64,000 bases of DNA, taken from NCBI GenBank assembly GCA_026874595.1, contig CM049311.1, positions 45,261,676 to 45,325,675 of the forward strand. The letters are read 5' to 3'. Within the stretch, counting starts at the first letter, position 1, and the number at the start of each line of letters is the position of its first letter. Of this stretch, positions 1-10,529 are shown piece after piece. Under the pieces are notes generated by a model. The model was given only the letters and a program-made list of their open reading frames with translations, ran no database searches and had not been told where the DNA came from. The stretch comes from Sipunculus nudus. Its lineage: Eukaryota > Annelida > Sipuncula > Golfingiida > Sipunculidae. The translations under genes and the position numbers were made by a program.

Positions 1-1766
1 ATTTTTGGCATACATATTGATTATGAGATGTTCCATCAGTTCCTGCAGACTTGTGGCGCCACCTGTATTGTTCGATTTTTTACGATTTTTTCCTCTGTTT
101 TTGAGACCTTTAAGGATGCTGTCATCTGTTAACGCGGCACAAATCATAATGACTGGACCTAGAATCTTCATTCTCGACACACTGAGAGACCTATGAAAAG
201 TCTCCATGGAAACCAAAATTAGGTCTCTGTTACCCATATTCTTCGAGCTATGGAGCCCTAAAGTACCCCCAAGAAAAGTAAAAAATTTCATACAAAAACT
301 TCAATATCTCATTAACTACTTGACTGATGGTCATGATTTGTGGCATAACTATTGATCATGAGATGTGTCATCTGTTCCTGCAGACTGGTGGCGCCACCTG
401 TATCATTCGATTTTTTACGATTTTTTCCTCTATTTTTGAGACCTTTAAGGATGCTGTCATCTGTTAGCATGGCACAAATCGTAACAACTGGACCTAGAAT
501 CTTCATTCTCGACACACTAGAAGACCTATGAAAAGTCTCCATGGAACCAGAAATAAGGTCTCTGTTACCCATATCCCTCGAGCTATGGGGCCCCAAAGTA
601 CCCCCCCCCCCCCCCAGAGTAGTCAAAAATTTCATACAAAAACTTCAATATCTCAATAACTACATCACTGATAGTCATGATTTTTGGCATACATATTGAT
701 TATGAGATGTTCATTCAGTTCCTGCAGACTGGTGGCGCCACCTATATTGTTTGATTTTTTAGGATTTATTCCTCTATTTTTGAGACCTTTAAGGATGCTG
801 TCATCTGTTAGCATGGCACAAATCGTAACGACTGGACCTAGAATCTTCATTCTCAATACACTGAGAGACCTATGGAAAGTCTCCATGGAAACCAGAAATT
901 AGGTCTCTGTTACCCATATCCTTCGAGCTATGGGACCCCAAAGTACCCCCCAGAGTAGTCAAAATTTCATACAAAAACTTCAATATCTCAATAACTACTT
1001 CACTGATGGTCGTGATTTGTGGCATAACTATTGATCAAGAGGTGTTCCATCAGTTCCTGCAGACTGGTGGCACAACCTGTATTTGTTCGGGTTTTTTTTT
1101 ACGAATGTTTTATCTATTTTTGAGACCTATAAATATATGAACATCTGTTAACAGGGCACAAATCATAAAAACTGGACCTAGAATCTTCATTCTTGACACA
1201 CAGGGAGACCCATGAAAATTCTCCATGGAAACCTGAAATTAGGTCTCTGTTACCCATATTCTTTAGGCTGTATGGCTCCAAAATACCCCCCAGAATAATG
1301 GAAAATTTGATACAAAAAGTGCAGTATCTCAATAACTACAACACTGATGGTCATGATTTTTTGGCATACATATTGATCATGAGCTGTTCCATCAATTTCT
1401 GCAGAGATGGTGCGCCACCTCTATTTTTTTCAAATTTTTACGAATTTTTTTTCTCTTTTTTCGAGACCTTTGAAGATGTGGCCATCTGTTAACAAGGCAC
1501 AAATCGTAACGACTACACCTAGAATCTTCTCTCTTGACATGCAGGGAGGCCCATGAAAAGTCTCTTTGGAAACCTGAAATTAGGTCTCTGTTACCCATAA
1601 CCTTTGAGCTATGGGGCTCCGAAGTACCCCCCAGAATAATGGAAAATTTGATACAAAAGCTCAAGTATCTAAACAACTATTGCAGTGATCACCATGATTC
1701 TTTGCATGGATATTGATCATGGAATGTGTCATCAGTTTCTGCAGTATGGTGGCGCCACCTGTATTT
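1..1766 (+). mobile_element. Type-A Helentron-like (HINE/pearl-type) element, left part of tandem core, 5' end outside window
   Basis: Non-coding tandem array of a roughly 336-345-bp unit. Seen: recurring landmarks in fixed order, GTTAACAGGGCACAAATCGT, GACTGGACCTAGAATCTTC, GGTCTCTGTTACCCATATCC, GTACCCCCCAGAA, ATTGATCATGAGATG, then the palindrome GGTGGCGCCACC followed by a T-rich tract. Palindromes lie near 50, 387, 732, 1069, 1409 and 1750. The 5' terminus is off the window. The array stops inside the T-rich tract at 1766, where a type-B element is inserted, and resumes at 3523. Known: bivalve pearl/HINE elements carry such tandem cores. Small open frames here, such as about 100 codons on the minus strand, recur in every unit and reflect the repeat, not genes. 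Confidence 0.85.
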
Positions 1767-3522
1767 GTATCCGCCAAAACGAAGTTTTGCGGATACTATG
1801 TTTTTGACCGGGTTCCGCCGCCGCCGCCGCCGCCGCTGCCGCGTTCGTTTCCGGAGAACTCCTCTGAGACTACTGGACAGATTTTTCCGAAACTTACACA
1901 AATTATCGGGTCACATGTGAACTGGTGCCTTACCAAGTGACCTTGACCTCTGACCTTTCGTCTCTGCCCAGCGTCCGTTTGTGCGTCTGTTTCCACACAT
2001 AAACCCATATATCTCGGGAACCGTTTGACCGATCCGGAAAAAAATTTTACACAAATGTAGCCCTGGGAAAGCTTTATAACATACACAACAAAAGGTGGCG
2101 CCACCTGCAACCATGTTTGCACAGTGTCCATCTGTTCATCTGCCTGGGGTTAAAATCACTCATATCTCTGCAGTGATTTGACTAATTCACCTAAAATTCG
2201 GCATGCATATACATCCTAGATAGCTTTCTCGATTTTGTGACAGGTGGCGCCACCTACATTCACATTAACGCTCCACACATAATCCCAAATATCTCGGGAA
2301 CCATTTGACCGATCCGGAAAAAAATTTTACACAAATGTAGCCCTGGGATAGCTTTATAACATACACAACAAAAGGTGGCGCCACCTGCAACCATGTTTGC
2401 ACAGTGTCCATCTGTTCATCTGCCTGGGGTTAAAATCACTCATATCTCTGCAGTGGTTTGACTAATTCACCTAAAATTCGGCATGCATATACATCCTAGA
2501 TAGCTTTCTCGATTTTGTGACAGGTGGCGCCACCTACATTCACGTTAACGCTCCACACATAATCCCATATATCTCAGGAACCATCTGACCGATCCGGAAA
2601 AAAATTTTACACAAATGTAGCCCTGGGATAGCTTTATTACATACACAACAAAAGGTGGCGCCACCTGCAACCATGTTTGCACAGTGTCCATTTGTTCATC
2701 TGCCTGGGGTTAAAATCACTCACATCTCTGCAGTGGTTTGACTAATTCACCTAAAAATCAGCATGCATATACATCCTAGATAGCTTTCTTGATTTAATGA
2801 CAGGTGGCGCCACCTACATTCACGTTAACACTCCACACATAAATCCATATATCTCAGGAACCGTTTGACCGATCCGGAAAATTTTTTTTACACAAATATA
2901 GCCCTGGGATAGCTTTATAACATACACAACAAAAGGTGGCGCCACCTGCAACCATGTTTGCACAGTGTCTATTTGTTAATCTGCCTGGGGTTAAAATCAC
3001 TCATATCTCTGCAGTGGTTTGACTAATTCACCTAATATTCGGCATGTGTATACATCCTAGATAGCTTTCTTGATTTTATGACAGGTGGCGCCACCTACAT
3101 TCACGTTTATGCTGCAGACATCCAAGCTCATATCTCGGGAACCGTTTGACCAATCAGGAAAAAAAAAAACACAAATGTAGCCCTTGGATAGCTTTATAAC
3201 ATGAACAAAAATGGTGGCGCCCCCTGCAGCCATTTTTGCACAGCGTCCATCTGTTTGTCTGCTGTAGGATAAAATTACTCATATCTCTGCAGTGGTTTGA
3301 CTTTTCCACATGAAATTTTGCATGTGTATATATCTTGGATAGTTTCTCGTTCAAATAACAGGTGGCGCCACCTACAATCATGTTTATGTGGCAGAGATAT
3401 ATTCTAATATTTAACACATGTAACTCTATATCCCCTTGCCACTCAATCAATGCCTTACTTCACCCGTCCTTCTCTGATTTTGGCGGATACACGTAGTCGC
3501 TTGTCGACTACCCGTATTCTAG
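1767..3522 (+). mobile_element. Type-B Helentron-like non-autonomous element, complete, nested in type A
   Basis: 1.76-kb non-coding element. The 5' end is an imperfect hairpin (GTATCCG...CGGATAC, 1767-1796), followed by a GC-rich (CCG)n stretch near 1818-1840. The core has four to five units of about 280 bp; GGTGGCGCCACC starts at 2094, 2243, 2374, 2523, 2654, 2803, 2935 and 3084. Near the 3' end TTTTGGCGGATAC is the reverse complement of the 5' arm, followed by a 7-bp-stem hairpin (3493-3511) and the terminus CCGTATTCTAG. Known: Helitrons end in CTRR after a short hairpin, and Helentrons carry subterminal inverted repeats and insert at T-T. Both flanks are type-A sequence, so the ends are well bounded. 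No Rep/helicase coding, hence non-autonomous. Confidence 0.85.
3493..3511 (+). repeat. 3' terminal hairpin of type-B element
   Basis: GTAGTCG - CTTGT - CGACTAC gives a perfect 7-bp stem with a 5-nt loop, 11 nt before the final CTAG. This position matches the Helitron 3' terminator hairpin. Equivalent hairpins occur near 28080-28095 (one mismatch), 32650-32665 and 46947-46962. Confidence 0.8.
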
Positions 3523-4593
3523 TTTTTTTTATTTTTACGAATTTTTTTCTCTATTTTTGAGACCTCATAAGATGCGGTCATCTGTTAACATGGCACAAAT
3601 CGTTACAACTGGACCTAGAATCTTCTCTCTTGACATGCTGAGAGGCCCATGAAAAGTCTCCTTAAAAACTTGAAATTAGGTCTCTGTTACCCATAACCTC
3701 TTGAGCTATGGGGCTCCGAAGTACCCCCCAGAATAATGGAAAATTTGATACAAAAGCTCAAGTATCTGAACAATTATTATATTGATCACCATGATTCTTT
3801 GCATGGATATTGATCATGAAATGTTTCATCAGTTTTCTAATGCATTGATCACCATGATTGTCTACATTTGTATTGATAATGGCTTGTTTCATCAGTTTCT
3901 GTAGACTGGTGGTGCCACCTGTATTTTGATTTTTTAAGAATTTTTTTCTTGATTTTTGAGACCTTTAAACATTTGGTCATCTGTTAACAGGCCACAAATC
4001 ATAATGACTTGACCTAGAATCTTCTTTCTTAACATGCAGGGAGGTCCATGAAACATCTTGGAAACCTGAAATTAGGTCTCTGTTACCCATATCCTTGATG
4101 CTCTGGGGCTCCGAAGTATTCCCCAGAGTAAAGATTTGGTCATCTGTTAACAGAGCACAAATTATAATGACTTGACCTAGAATCTCCTTTCTTGATATGC
4201 TGGTAGGCCCCTGAAAAGTCTCCTTGTGCACCTGAAATTACATCTCTGTTACCCATATCCTTCATCCTATGCGGCTTTGAAATACTCCCCAGAATAAACA
4301 TTTGGTCATCTGTTAACAGGGCACAAATCATAATAACTGGACCTAGAATTTTATTTTTTGACATGCTGGGAGACCCCTGAAAAGTCATCTTGTAAACCTT
4401 GAAAATAGGTGTCTGTTACCCATATCCTTCATGCTACAGAGCTCCATAGTACCCCAATGAATATTGGATGATTTTATACAAAAGGTCAAGTTTGGAAAAA
4501 GTATTTCATTCACATTTGACATTCAGATGATAAAATTACTTTTGTCAATGTCTTCCTGGTCAGCTGAGCGTCATGACCCCTGGGTCACTTGTT
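3523..4593 (+). mobile_element. Type-A element, right part with 3' terminus
   Basis: Core resumes in the T-rich tract ('tacgaattttt...gagacct'). It then has degenerate, partly shortened units near 3840-4440 (the 140-150-bp steps lack the palindrome half). The 3' tail is TCAGCTGAGCG-TCA-TGACCCCTGGGTCA-CTTGTT. TCAGCTGAGC is the inverted form of the GCTCAGCTGA found at 5' ends of this family, and GACCCCTGGGTC is a short terminal hairpin. The last 450 bp are nearly the same as 42716-43176, which marks the true 3' end of the family. Confidence 0.85.
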
Positions 4594-5265
4594 TAATGAA
4601 TTTTTATCAGATTTTTCAATTTTGTTCTTTTGTGCAGATAGCTCCAAAGGTATTCAACACAGGAACTTCATTTCTTCAGTGCTACTGCCTATTTACAAAA
4701 TCTTGGTCAAGTTCAACGATGGGTGATCTTGACCTACCTTTCAAGGTCACAGAAAGAAAAAAATAGAAAAAAAAATTTAAGGAGCTTATTTCTCAGGAAG
4801 CATTTGGTGGATTGTTATGAAATATGGTAAATACCTCTCCAATTTAAATTTATAACTGATTATCAGCATTTGCTAATATTCTAGTTTCGCAATGCAATGC
4901 TTACAGATACTGGCCTACTGTTTGGTCTGTGGTCAAATAAATGACCACTTACAGATCGAGTTTACGTTTCGTCCCAGTTGACCTATATTTGACCATATGA
5001 CAGATCCTGAACATAGAAAATTTCATGAAAAACAGATTTAAAAAAAAAAATGCACATGTATGGACTTTTTTCACAATGCCTGCAGATATTGGCCTGATTT
5101 TTGGTCGCTTGATAATGACCCGTTACAGATCGAGTTTGCATTTTGCCCTCATTGACCGACTTTTTACCATATGACAGCTCCTGAACTTAAAAAAATTTAC
5201 AAAATTTAACAAATATTTCTAATTTGCTCTAGGCGGGGGCATTCGTGTCGTTTCGACACATCTAG
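4594..5265 (+). mobile_element. Type-C Helitron-like 3' remnant with CTAG end
   Basis: About 670 bp between the end of a type-A element and a Gypsy fragment. Two diverged tandem units of about 184 bp are visible (around 4889-5070 and 5073-5230), sharing 'cagatactggcc', 'ttacagatcgagttt' and 'ccatatgacag'. The end has a perfect hairpin GTGTCG-TTT-CGACAC (5245-5259), then ATCTAG followed by TTT. Hairpin plus CTAG is the Helitron-class 3' terminus. No 5' end was identified, so the left limit is approximate. Non-coding. Confidence 0.55.
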
Positions 5266-5562
5266 TTTGCTTATTGCATCATTATATGGTCTCAGGCCAC
5301 AAGTTCAGGCAATTCATCCAGATTCTTCGACCTAAGCAGAGGCACAAGAAGCCTATGATACGTCTCTGTTGTGAAATGTATGCCAGTGAGAAAGTCACAA
5401 AATCTATCAGCTCATCAATTGCAAGGAGTGCTTCGACCTTTGAAGGATCAGCTTTAATGTTCTGATCAGACACGGTCTGTTTCTCGTAGGTTATGGATGA
5501 CTTGGAGAACGGCAGAACTTTTCAGCATCGAGTGTGACGCCTTTTTCTTCAAGTCGCTGTAG
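5266..5562 (-). pseudogene. Ty3/Gypsy pol (reverse transcriptase, C-terminal part) fragment
   Basis: Minus-strand translation, with at least one frameshift, gives QRLEEKGVTLDAEKF, then after a shift FSKSSITYEKQ, then IKADPSKVEALLAID. In Gypsy RT this order follows the MDD box: 'RL...G(I/V)TL..EKC.F', then 'GI.ADP.KVEAI'. The fragment continues from 6767-7118; the TIR element 5563-6766 cuts the 'EAILQR/QRLEEK' codons exactly. The remainder toward 5266 does not align to pol by eye. Decayed by frameshifts and by truncation of RNase H and integrase. Function lost. Confidence 0.8.
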
Positions 5563-6766
5563 GGGGTCTGTCTAAAACGCGGAGAATCCGCGGAGAGATG
5601 GAGAATTCGTGGAGAATTTGCGGAGAGATTTTATATGCAATGATACTTATACATACAAATTAAAATCACTTAAAATCCTCAACTATATTACCCTTAACAT
5701 ATTTCCGCACTGTTACATGAACGATATAATTAAAAAATCTGTACATAATCAAGCATTTTATGCTTAACAATGTAGACTCGCCACCGGGTGCGCCGAATGC
5801 GTTACGCAAAATCTAACACCTGTCGAAGTCACCAGCTGACACTGACAGGTCTTTAGACGGAACCGCAAAACACCTAATATTTAAACATTTTAAATAGTTT
5901 ATTGTGCAAACAAAAACAAAACCATGCACGTGTATCAAATTCACATGTGGTAAACGAAACATATAATAAATAAATCATAATTTTACCTATATTTATTGAT
6001 ATATAAAAAAAATACTATCACCATTCATAGTGTATAGACCCAATTTACATGTACAAATAAAAGTTGAAACATTAATATTTGACTTTACACATTTTATACA
6101 CAAAAAAAGATTGCACCTTTAAGCTAATGAATCAATTTGGCTGTAGAATTAAATAAATTAAAATTAAAGTAAAAATAGTAAATATATATTTTGATCACAG
6201 TTTAAGAATTATATTTTTCTTATTCTGTACAAAATACAACACATTTTTTACCATAACAATACAGAGTATAATAGTAAAAAATTAAAACTATAGCAAAATG
6301 CCACATACAGCAATTTTACAAGAACTCGTTTGTACAATCTTCACAAAACCATTTGTTTTGAACAGTAAAAAGAAACTAAGTGTTGTTGCATTAATCCATT
6401 GTTAAAATGTTCAATTTGTTTGATTTCTTGATTTAAACAAAAACAACTGAATTTGCAATCGAACATGTGCAGTCTCCTGATGCTAATCGTTGTCTCTGGC
6501 ATGGCACAAATAAAATCTTGCCCAGAGAATTAACCTGCTTGCCCAAACAACTGAGAGCTGAATTTTACGTGAATGTACATATTTTTTTATTATTAAGGTC
6601 ATTTAAAGGTGAACAAATATGTTAAGAGTAATATAGTTAGAGATTTTAAGTAATTTTAACGTGTATTTAAAAGTATCATTGCATATAAAAATTCTCCGCA
6701 AATTCTCCACGAATTCTCCGCGAATTCTCCATCTCTCCGCGGATTCTCCGCGTTTTAGACAGACTC
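5563..6766. mobile_element. TIR DNA transposon remnant (MITE-like), 1.2 kb, 8-bp TSD
   Basis: Perfect 8-bp direct repeat CGCTGTAG flanks the element (5555-5562 and 6767-6774). Termini are GGGGTCTGTCTAAAACGCGG and the inverse of GGAGTCTGTCTAAAACGCGG. The inverted similarity runs about 85 bp and ends at TTTTATATGCAATGATACTT. The arms are themselves built from short GGAGAATNCGCGG-like steps. The interior is AT-rich with no transposase. Known: 8-bp duplications are typical of hAT and P superfamilies; the superfamily is not decided here. It inserted into an already mobile Gypsy RT gene. Confidence 0.85.
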
Positions 6767-7118
6767 CGCTGTAGGATAGCTTCAAGTCGCTCATCATTAG
6801 AATCTTGGGTTAAAAATAATATCGTCCATGAGACACCCCACTCCTAGTCCATCCCAAGATTTCATGCATCATTCTTTGATAGTTCAGGGGCGGAAGTAGT
6901 CGATTAAAGCAATAGCCCCCGAATGGTGTGATAAATGTAGCGTTTCGGCTTACTCAGGAGCCAACTGAATCTGCCAAAGTTCAGAATTTGCATCAAGTTT
7001 GGTGAAGACTTTTCCACCTGCAAGCTGACCCAAAGTCTGTTCAACTGACGACAGGGTGTGTCGAGGGCGCTGAATGTTTTGATAAAGTTTTGTCAAATCG
7101 TCACGGATTCTTACCTTG
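6767..7118 (-). pseudogene. Ty3/Gypsy pol (reverse transcriptase core) fragment
   Basis: Minus-strand translation from 7118 reads RIRDDLTKLYQNIQRP, then LGQLAGGKVFTKLDANSEFW, QIQLAPE, a stop, then after shifts LMDDIIF and NDERLEAILQR. These are Gypsy RT motifs in order: D-L-x-x-L-N, F-S/T-K-L-D-A-N-S-G-F-W-Q, and the catalytic M-D-D box (here LMDDI). The style is that of Mag/K02A2.6-like Gypsy elements (family assignment by memory). Several in-frame stops and frameshifts make it a pseudogene. The 5' side was cut by insertion of the type-A element that starts at 7119. Confidence 0.85.
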
Positions 7119-10100
7119 TTAGCTCAGCTGACTGAAAGTCATCTGAGCTATAGCGATCACTCTTTGTCCGTCGTCCGTCTGTCCGTCTGTCCGTCTGTCC
7201 GTCCGTTAACCAGGCACAAATCGTAACCGCTGGACCTAGAACCTTGTAACTTGGGATTCTGAGAGGTCCATAAAAAATCTCCTTGGAAACCAGAAATTAG
7301 GTCTCTGTTACCCATATCCTTCGAGCTATGGGGCCCCAAAGTACCCCCCAGAAAAGTCAAAAATTTCATACAAAAACTTCAATATCTCATTAACTACTTG
7401 ACTGATGGTCATGATTTTTGGCATACATATTGATCATGAGATGTTACATCACTTCCTGCAGACTGGTGGCGCCACCTGTATTTTTCAATTTTTTACGAAT
7501 TTTTTTCTCTATTTTTGAGACCTTTAAAAATGTGAACATCTGTTAACAAGGCACAAATCATAAAGACTGGACTTAGAATCTTAATTCTTGACACACTGAG
7601 AGGTCCATGAAAAATCTCCTTGGAAACCAGAAATTAGGTCTCTGTTACCCATATCCTTTGAGCTATCGGGCCCCAAAGTACCCCCCAGAATAGTAAAAAA
7701 TTTCATACAAAAACTTCAATATCTCAATAACTACATCACTGATGGTCTTCATTTTTGGCATACATATTGATCATGAGATGTTCGATCAGTTCCTGCAGAC
7801 TGGTGGCGCCACCTGTACCGTTTGATTTTTTACGATTTTTTCTTCTATTTTTGAGACCTTTGAGGATGCTGTCATCTGTTAGTGTGGCACAAATCGTAAC
7901 GACTGGACCTAGAATCTTCATTTTCGACACACTGAGAGACCTATGAAAAGTCTCCATGGAAACCAGAAATTAGGTCTCTGTTACCCATATCCTTCGAGCT
8001 ATGGGGCCCAAAATTACCCCCCAGAATAGTCAAAAATTTCATACAAAAACTTCAATATCTCATTAACTACATCACTGATGGTCATGATTTTCGACATACA
8101 TATTGATCATGAGATGTTTCATCAGTTTTTGCAGACTGGTGGCGCCACCTGTATTTTTCAATGTTCACGAATTGTTTTCTCCATTTTTGAGACCTTTAAG
8201 GATGTAGTTATCTGTCAACAGGGTACAAATCGTAACTACTGGACCTAGAATCTTCGTTCTTGACACACAGGGAGACCCATGATAAGTCTCCATGGAAACC
8301 TGAAATTTGGTCTCTGTTACCCATATCCTTCGAGCTATGTGGCCCCAAAGTACCTCCCAGAAAAGTCAAAAATTTCATACAAAAACTTCAATATCTCATT
8401 AACTACTTGACTGATGGTCATGATTTTTGGCGTACATATTGATCATGAGATGTTACATCACTTCCTGCAGACTGGTGGCGCCACCTGTATTTTTCGATTT
8501 TTTACGAATTTTTTTCTCTATTTTTGAGACCTTTAAAAATGTGAACATCTGTTAACAAGGCACAAATCATAAAGACTGGACTTAGAATCTTAATTCTTGA
8601 CACACTGAGAGGTCCATGAAAAATCTCCTTGGAAACCAGAAATTAGGTCTCTGTTACCCATATCCTTTGAGCTATCCTGCCCCAAAGTACCCCCCAGAAT
8701 AGTAAAAAATTTCATACAAAAACTTCAATATCTCAATAACTACATCACTGATGGTCTTCATTTTTGGCATACATATTGATCATGAGATGTTCGATCAGTT
8801 CCTGCAGACTGGTGGCGCCACCTGTACTGTTTGATTTTTTACGATTTTTTCCTCTATTTTTGAGACCTTTGAGGATGCTGTCATCTGTTAGCGTGGCACA
8901 AATCGTAACGACTGGACCTAGAATCTTCATTTTCGACAGACTGAGAGACCTATGAAAAGTCTCCATGGAAACCAGAAATTAGGCCTCTGTTACCCATATC
9001 CTTTGAGCTATGGGGCCCAAAATTACCCCCCAGAATAGTAAAAAATTTCATACAAAAACTTCAATATCTCATTAACTGCATCACTGATGGTCATGATTTT
9101 CGACATACATATTGATCATGAGATGTTTCATCAGTTTGTGCAGACTGGTGGCGCCACCTGTATTTTTCAATGTTCACGAATCGTTTTCTCCATTTTTTAG
9201 ACCTTTAAGGATGTAGTTATCTGTCAACAGGGTACAAATCGTAACGACTGGACCTAGAATCTTCGTTCTTGACACACAGGGAGACCCATGATAAGTCTCC
9301 ATGGAAACCTGAAATTTGGTCTCTGTTACCCATATCCTTTGAGCTATGGCACTCCAAAGTACAGCTCAGAATAATGGAAAATTTGATACAAAAGCTAAAG
9401 TATCTGAACAACTAATGCAGAGATAACCATAATTGTTTGCATGGATATTGATCATGGAGTGTTTCATAAGTTTCTGCAGACTGGTGGCACCACCTGTATT
9501 TGTTCGTTTTTTTTACGAAATTTTTCTGTATTTTTGAGACCTTTAAAGATATGAACATCTGTTAACAGGGCACAAATCTTAACGACTAAACCTAGAATCT
9601 TCACTCTTGACACACAGGGAGACCCATGAAAAGTCTCCATGGAAACCTGAAATTAGGTTTCTGTTACCCATATCCTTTGAGCTGTGGGGCTCCCAATTAC
9701 CCTCCAGAATAATGGAAAATTTGATATAAAAAAAACTGCAACATCTCAATAACTACAACACTGATGGTAATGATTTTTGGCATACATATTGATCAAGAGG
9801 TGTTCCATCAGTTCCTGCAGTCTGGTGGCGCCAACTGTATTTTTTTTAATTTTTTTTTTAATTATTTTTTATGACCTTCAGGATGTAGTTATCTGTCAAC
9901 AGGGTACAAATCTTAACGACTAAACCTAGAATCTTCATTCTTGACACACAGGGAGACCCATGAAAAGTCTCCATGAAAACCAAAAATTAGGTCTCCGTTA
10001 CCCAAATCCTTTGAACTATGGGGCCCCAAATTACCCCCCCGAATTGTCAAAAATTTCATAAAAAACTTCAAAATCTCATTAACTACATCACTCATGGTCA

Positions 10101-10529
10101 TAAATTTTGGCATACATATTGATCATTAGATGTTTCATCAGTTTCTGCAGACTGGTGACGCCACCTATATTTTTCGATATTTTACGAATTGTTTTCTCTA
10201 TTTTTAGACCTTTAAAAATGTGAACATCTGTTAACAGGGCTCAAATCGTAAAGACTGGACCTAGAATCTTCATTCTTGAAACACAGGGAGACCCATGAAA
10301 AGTCTCCATGGAAACCTGAAATTAGGTCTCTGTTACCCATATCCTTTGAGCTGTGGGGCTCCCAATTACCCCTCAGAATAATGGAAAATTTGATAAAAAA
10401 AACTGCAACATCTAAATAACTACAACACTGATGGTCATGATTTTTGGCATACATATTGATCAAGAGGTGTTCCATCAGTTTCTGCAGTCTGGTGGCGCCA
10501 CCTGTATTTTTTCAAATTTTTATAATTTT
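7119..10529 (+). mobile_element. Type-A element with intact 5' end, left part
   Basis: The 5' terminus is TTAGCTCAGCTGACT followed by a near-palindromic return AGTCATCTGAGCT (13-bp stem, one mismatch). After 'atagcgatcactcttt' comes a GTCC/GTCT microsatellite (7165-7206), then about ten 330-340-bp units, with the palindrome or a one-base variant near 7467, 7803, 8140, 8476, 8812, 9150, 9487, 9825, 10150 and 10494. Units around 7400-8140 and 8410-9150 are nearly the same, so the array has about 1-kb higher-order duplication. Known: HINE/pearl elements have this hairpin, microsatellite and core order. Interrupted at 10530 by an A2 element. Confidence 0.88.
7121..7153 (+). repeat. 5' terminal hairpin of type-A element
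   Basis: AGCTCAGCTGACT / GAA / AGTCATCTGAGCT. One arm (GCTCAGCTGA) reappears inverted at the 3' ends of the family as TCAGCTGAGC. The same hairpin marks 10532, 14199, 16926, 35849, 38457, 39494, 41809 (deleted), 41990 and 55606, and 49453-49485 on the minus strand. Confidence 0.85.

Noticed and set aside
312-635. Recurrent 60-110-codon frames in type-A cores, e.g. 312-635, 40805-41110
   Set aside because: The same peptide words recur in every tandem unit on both strands, with stops at random unit positions; these are artefacts of the repeat.
7165-7206. CRISPR-like array from GTCCGTC repeats
   Set aside because: Simple microsatellite without spacers, in a fixed position of a eukaryotic element.
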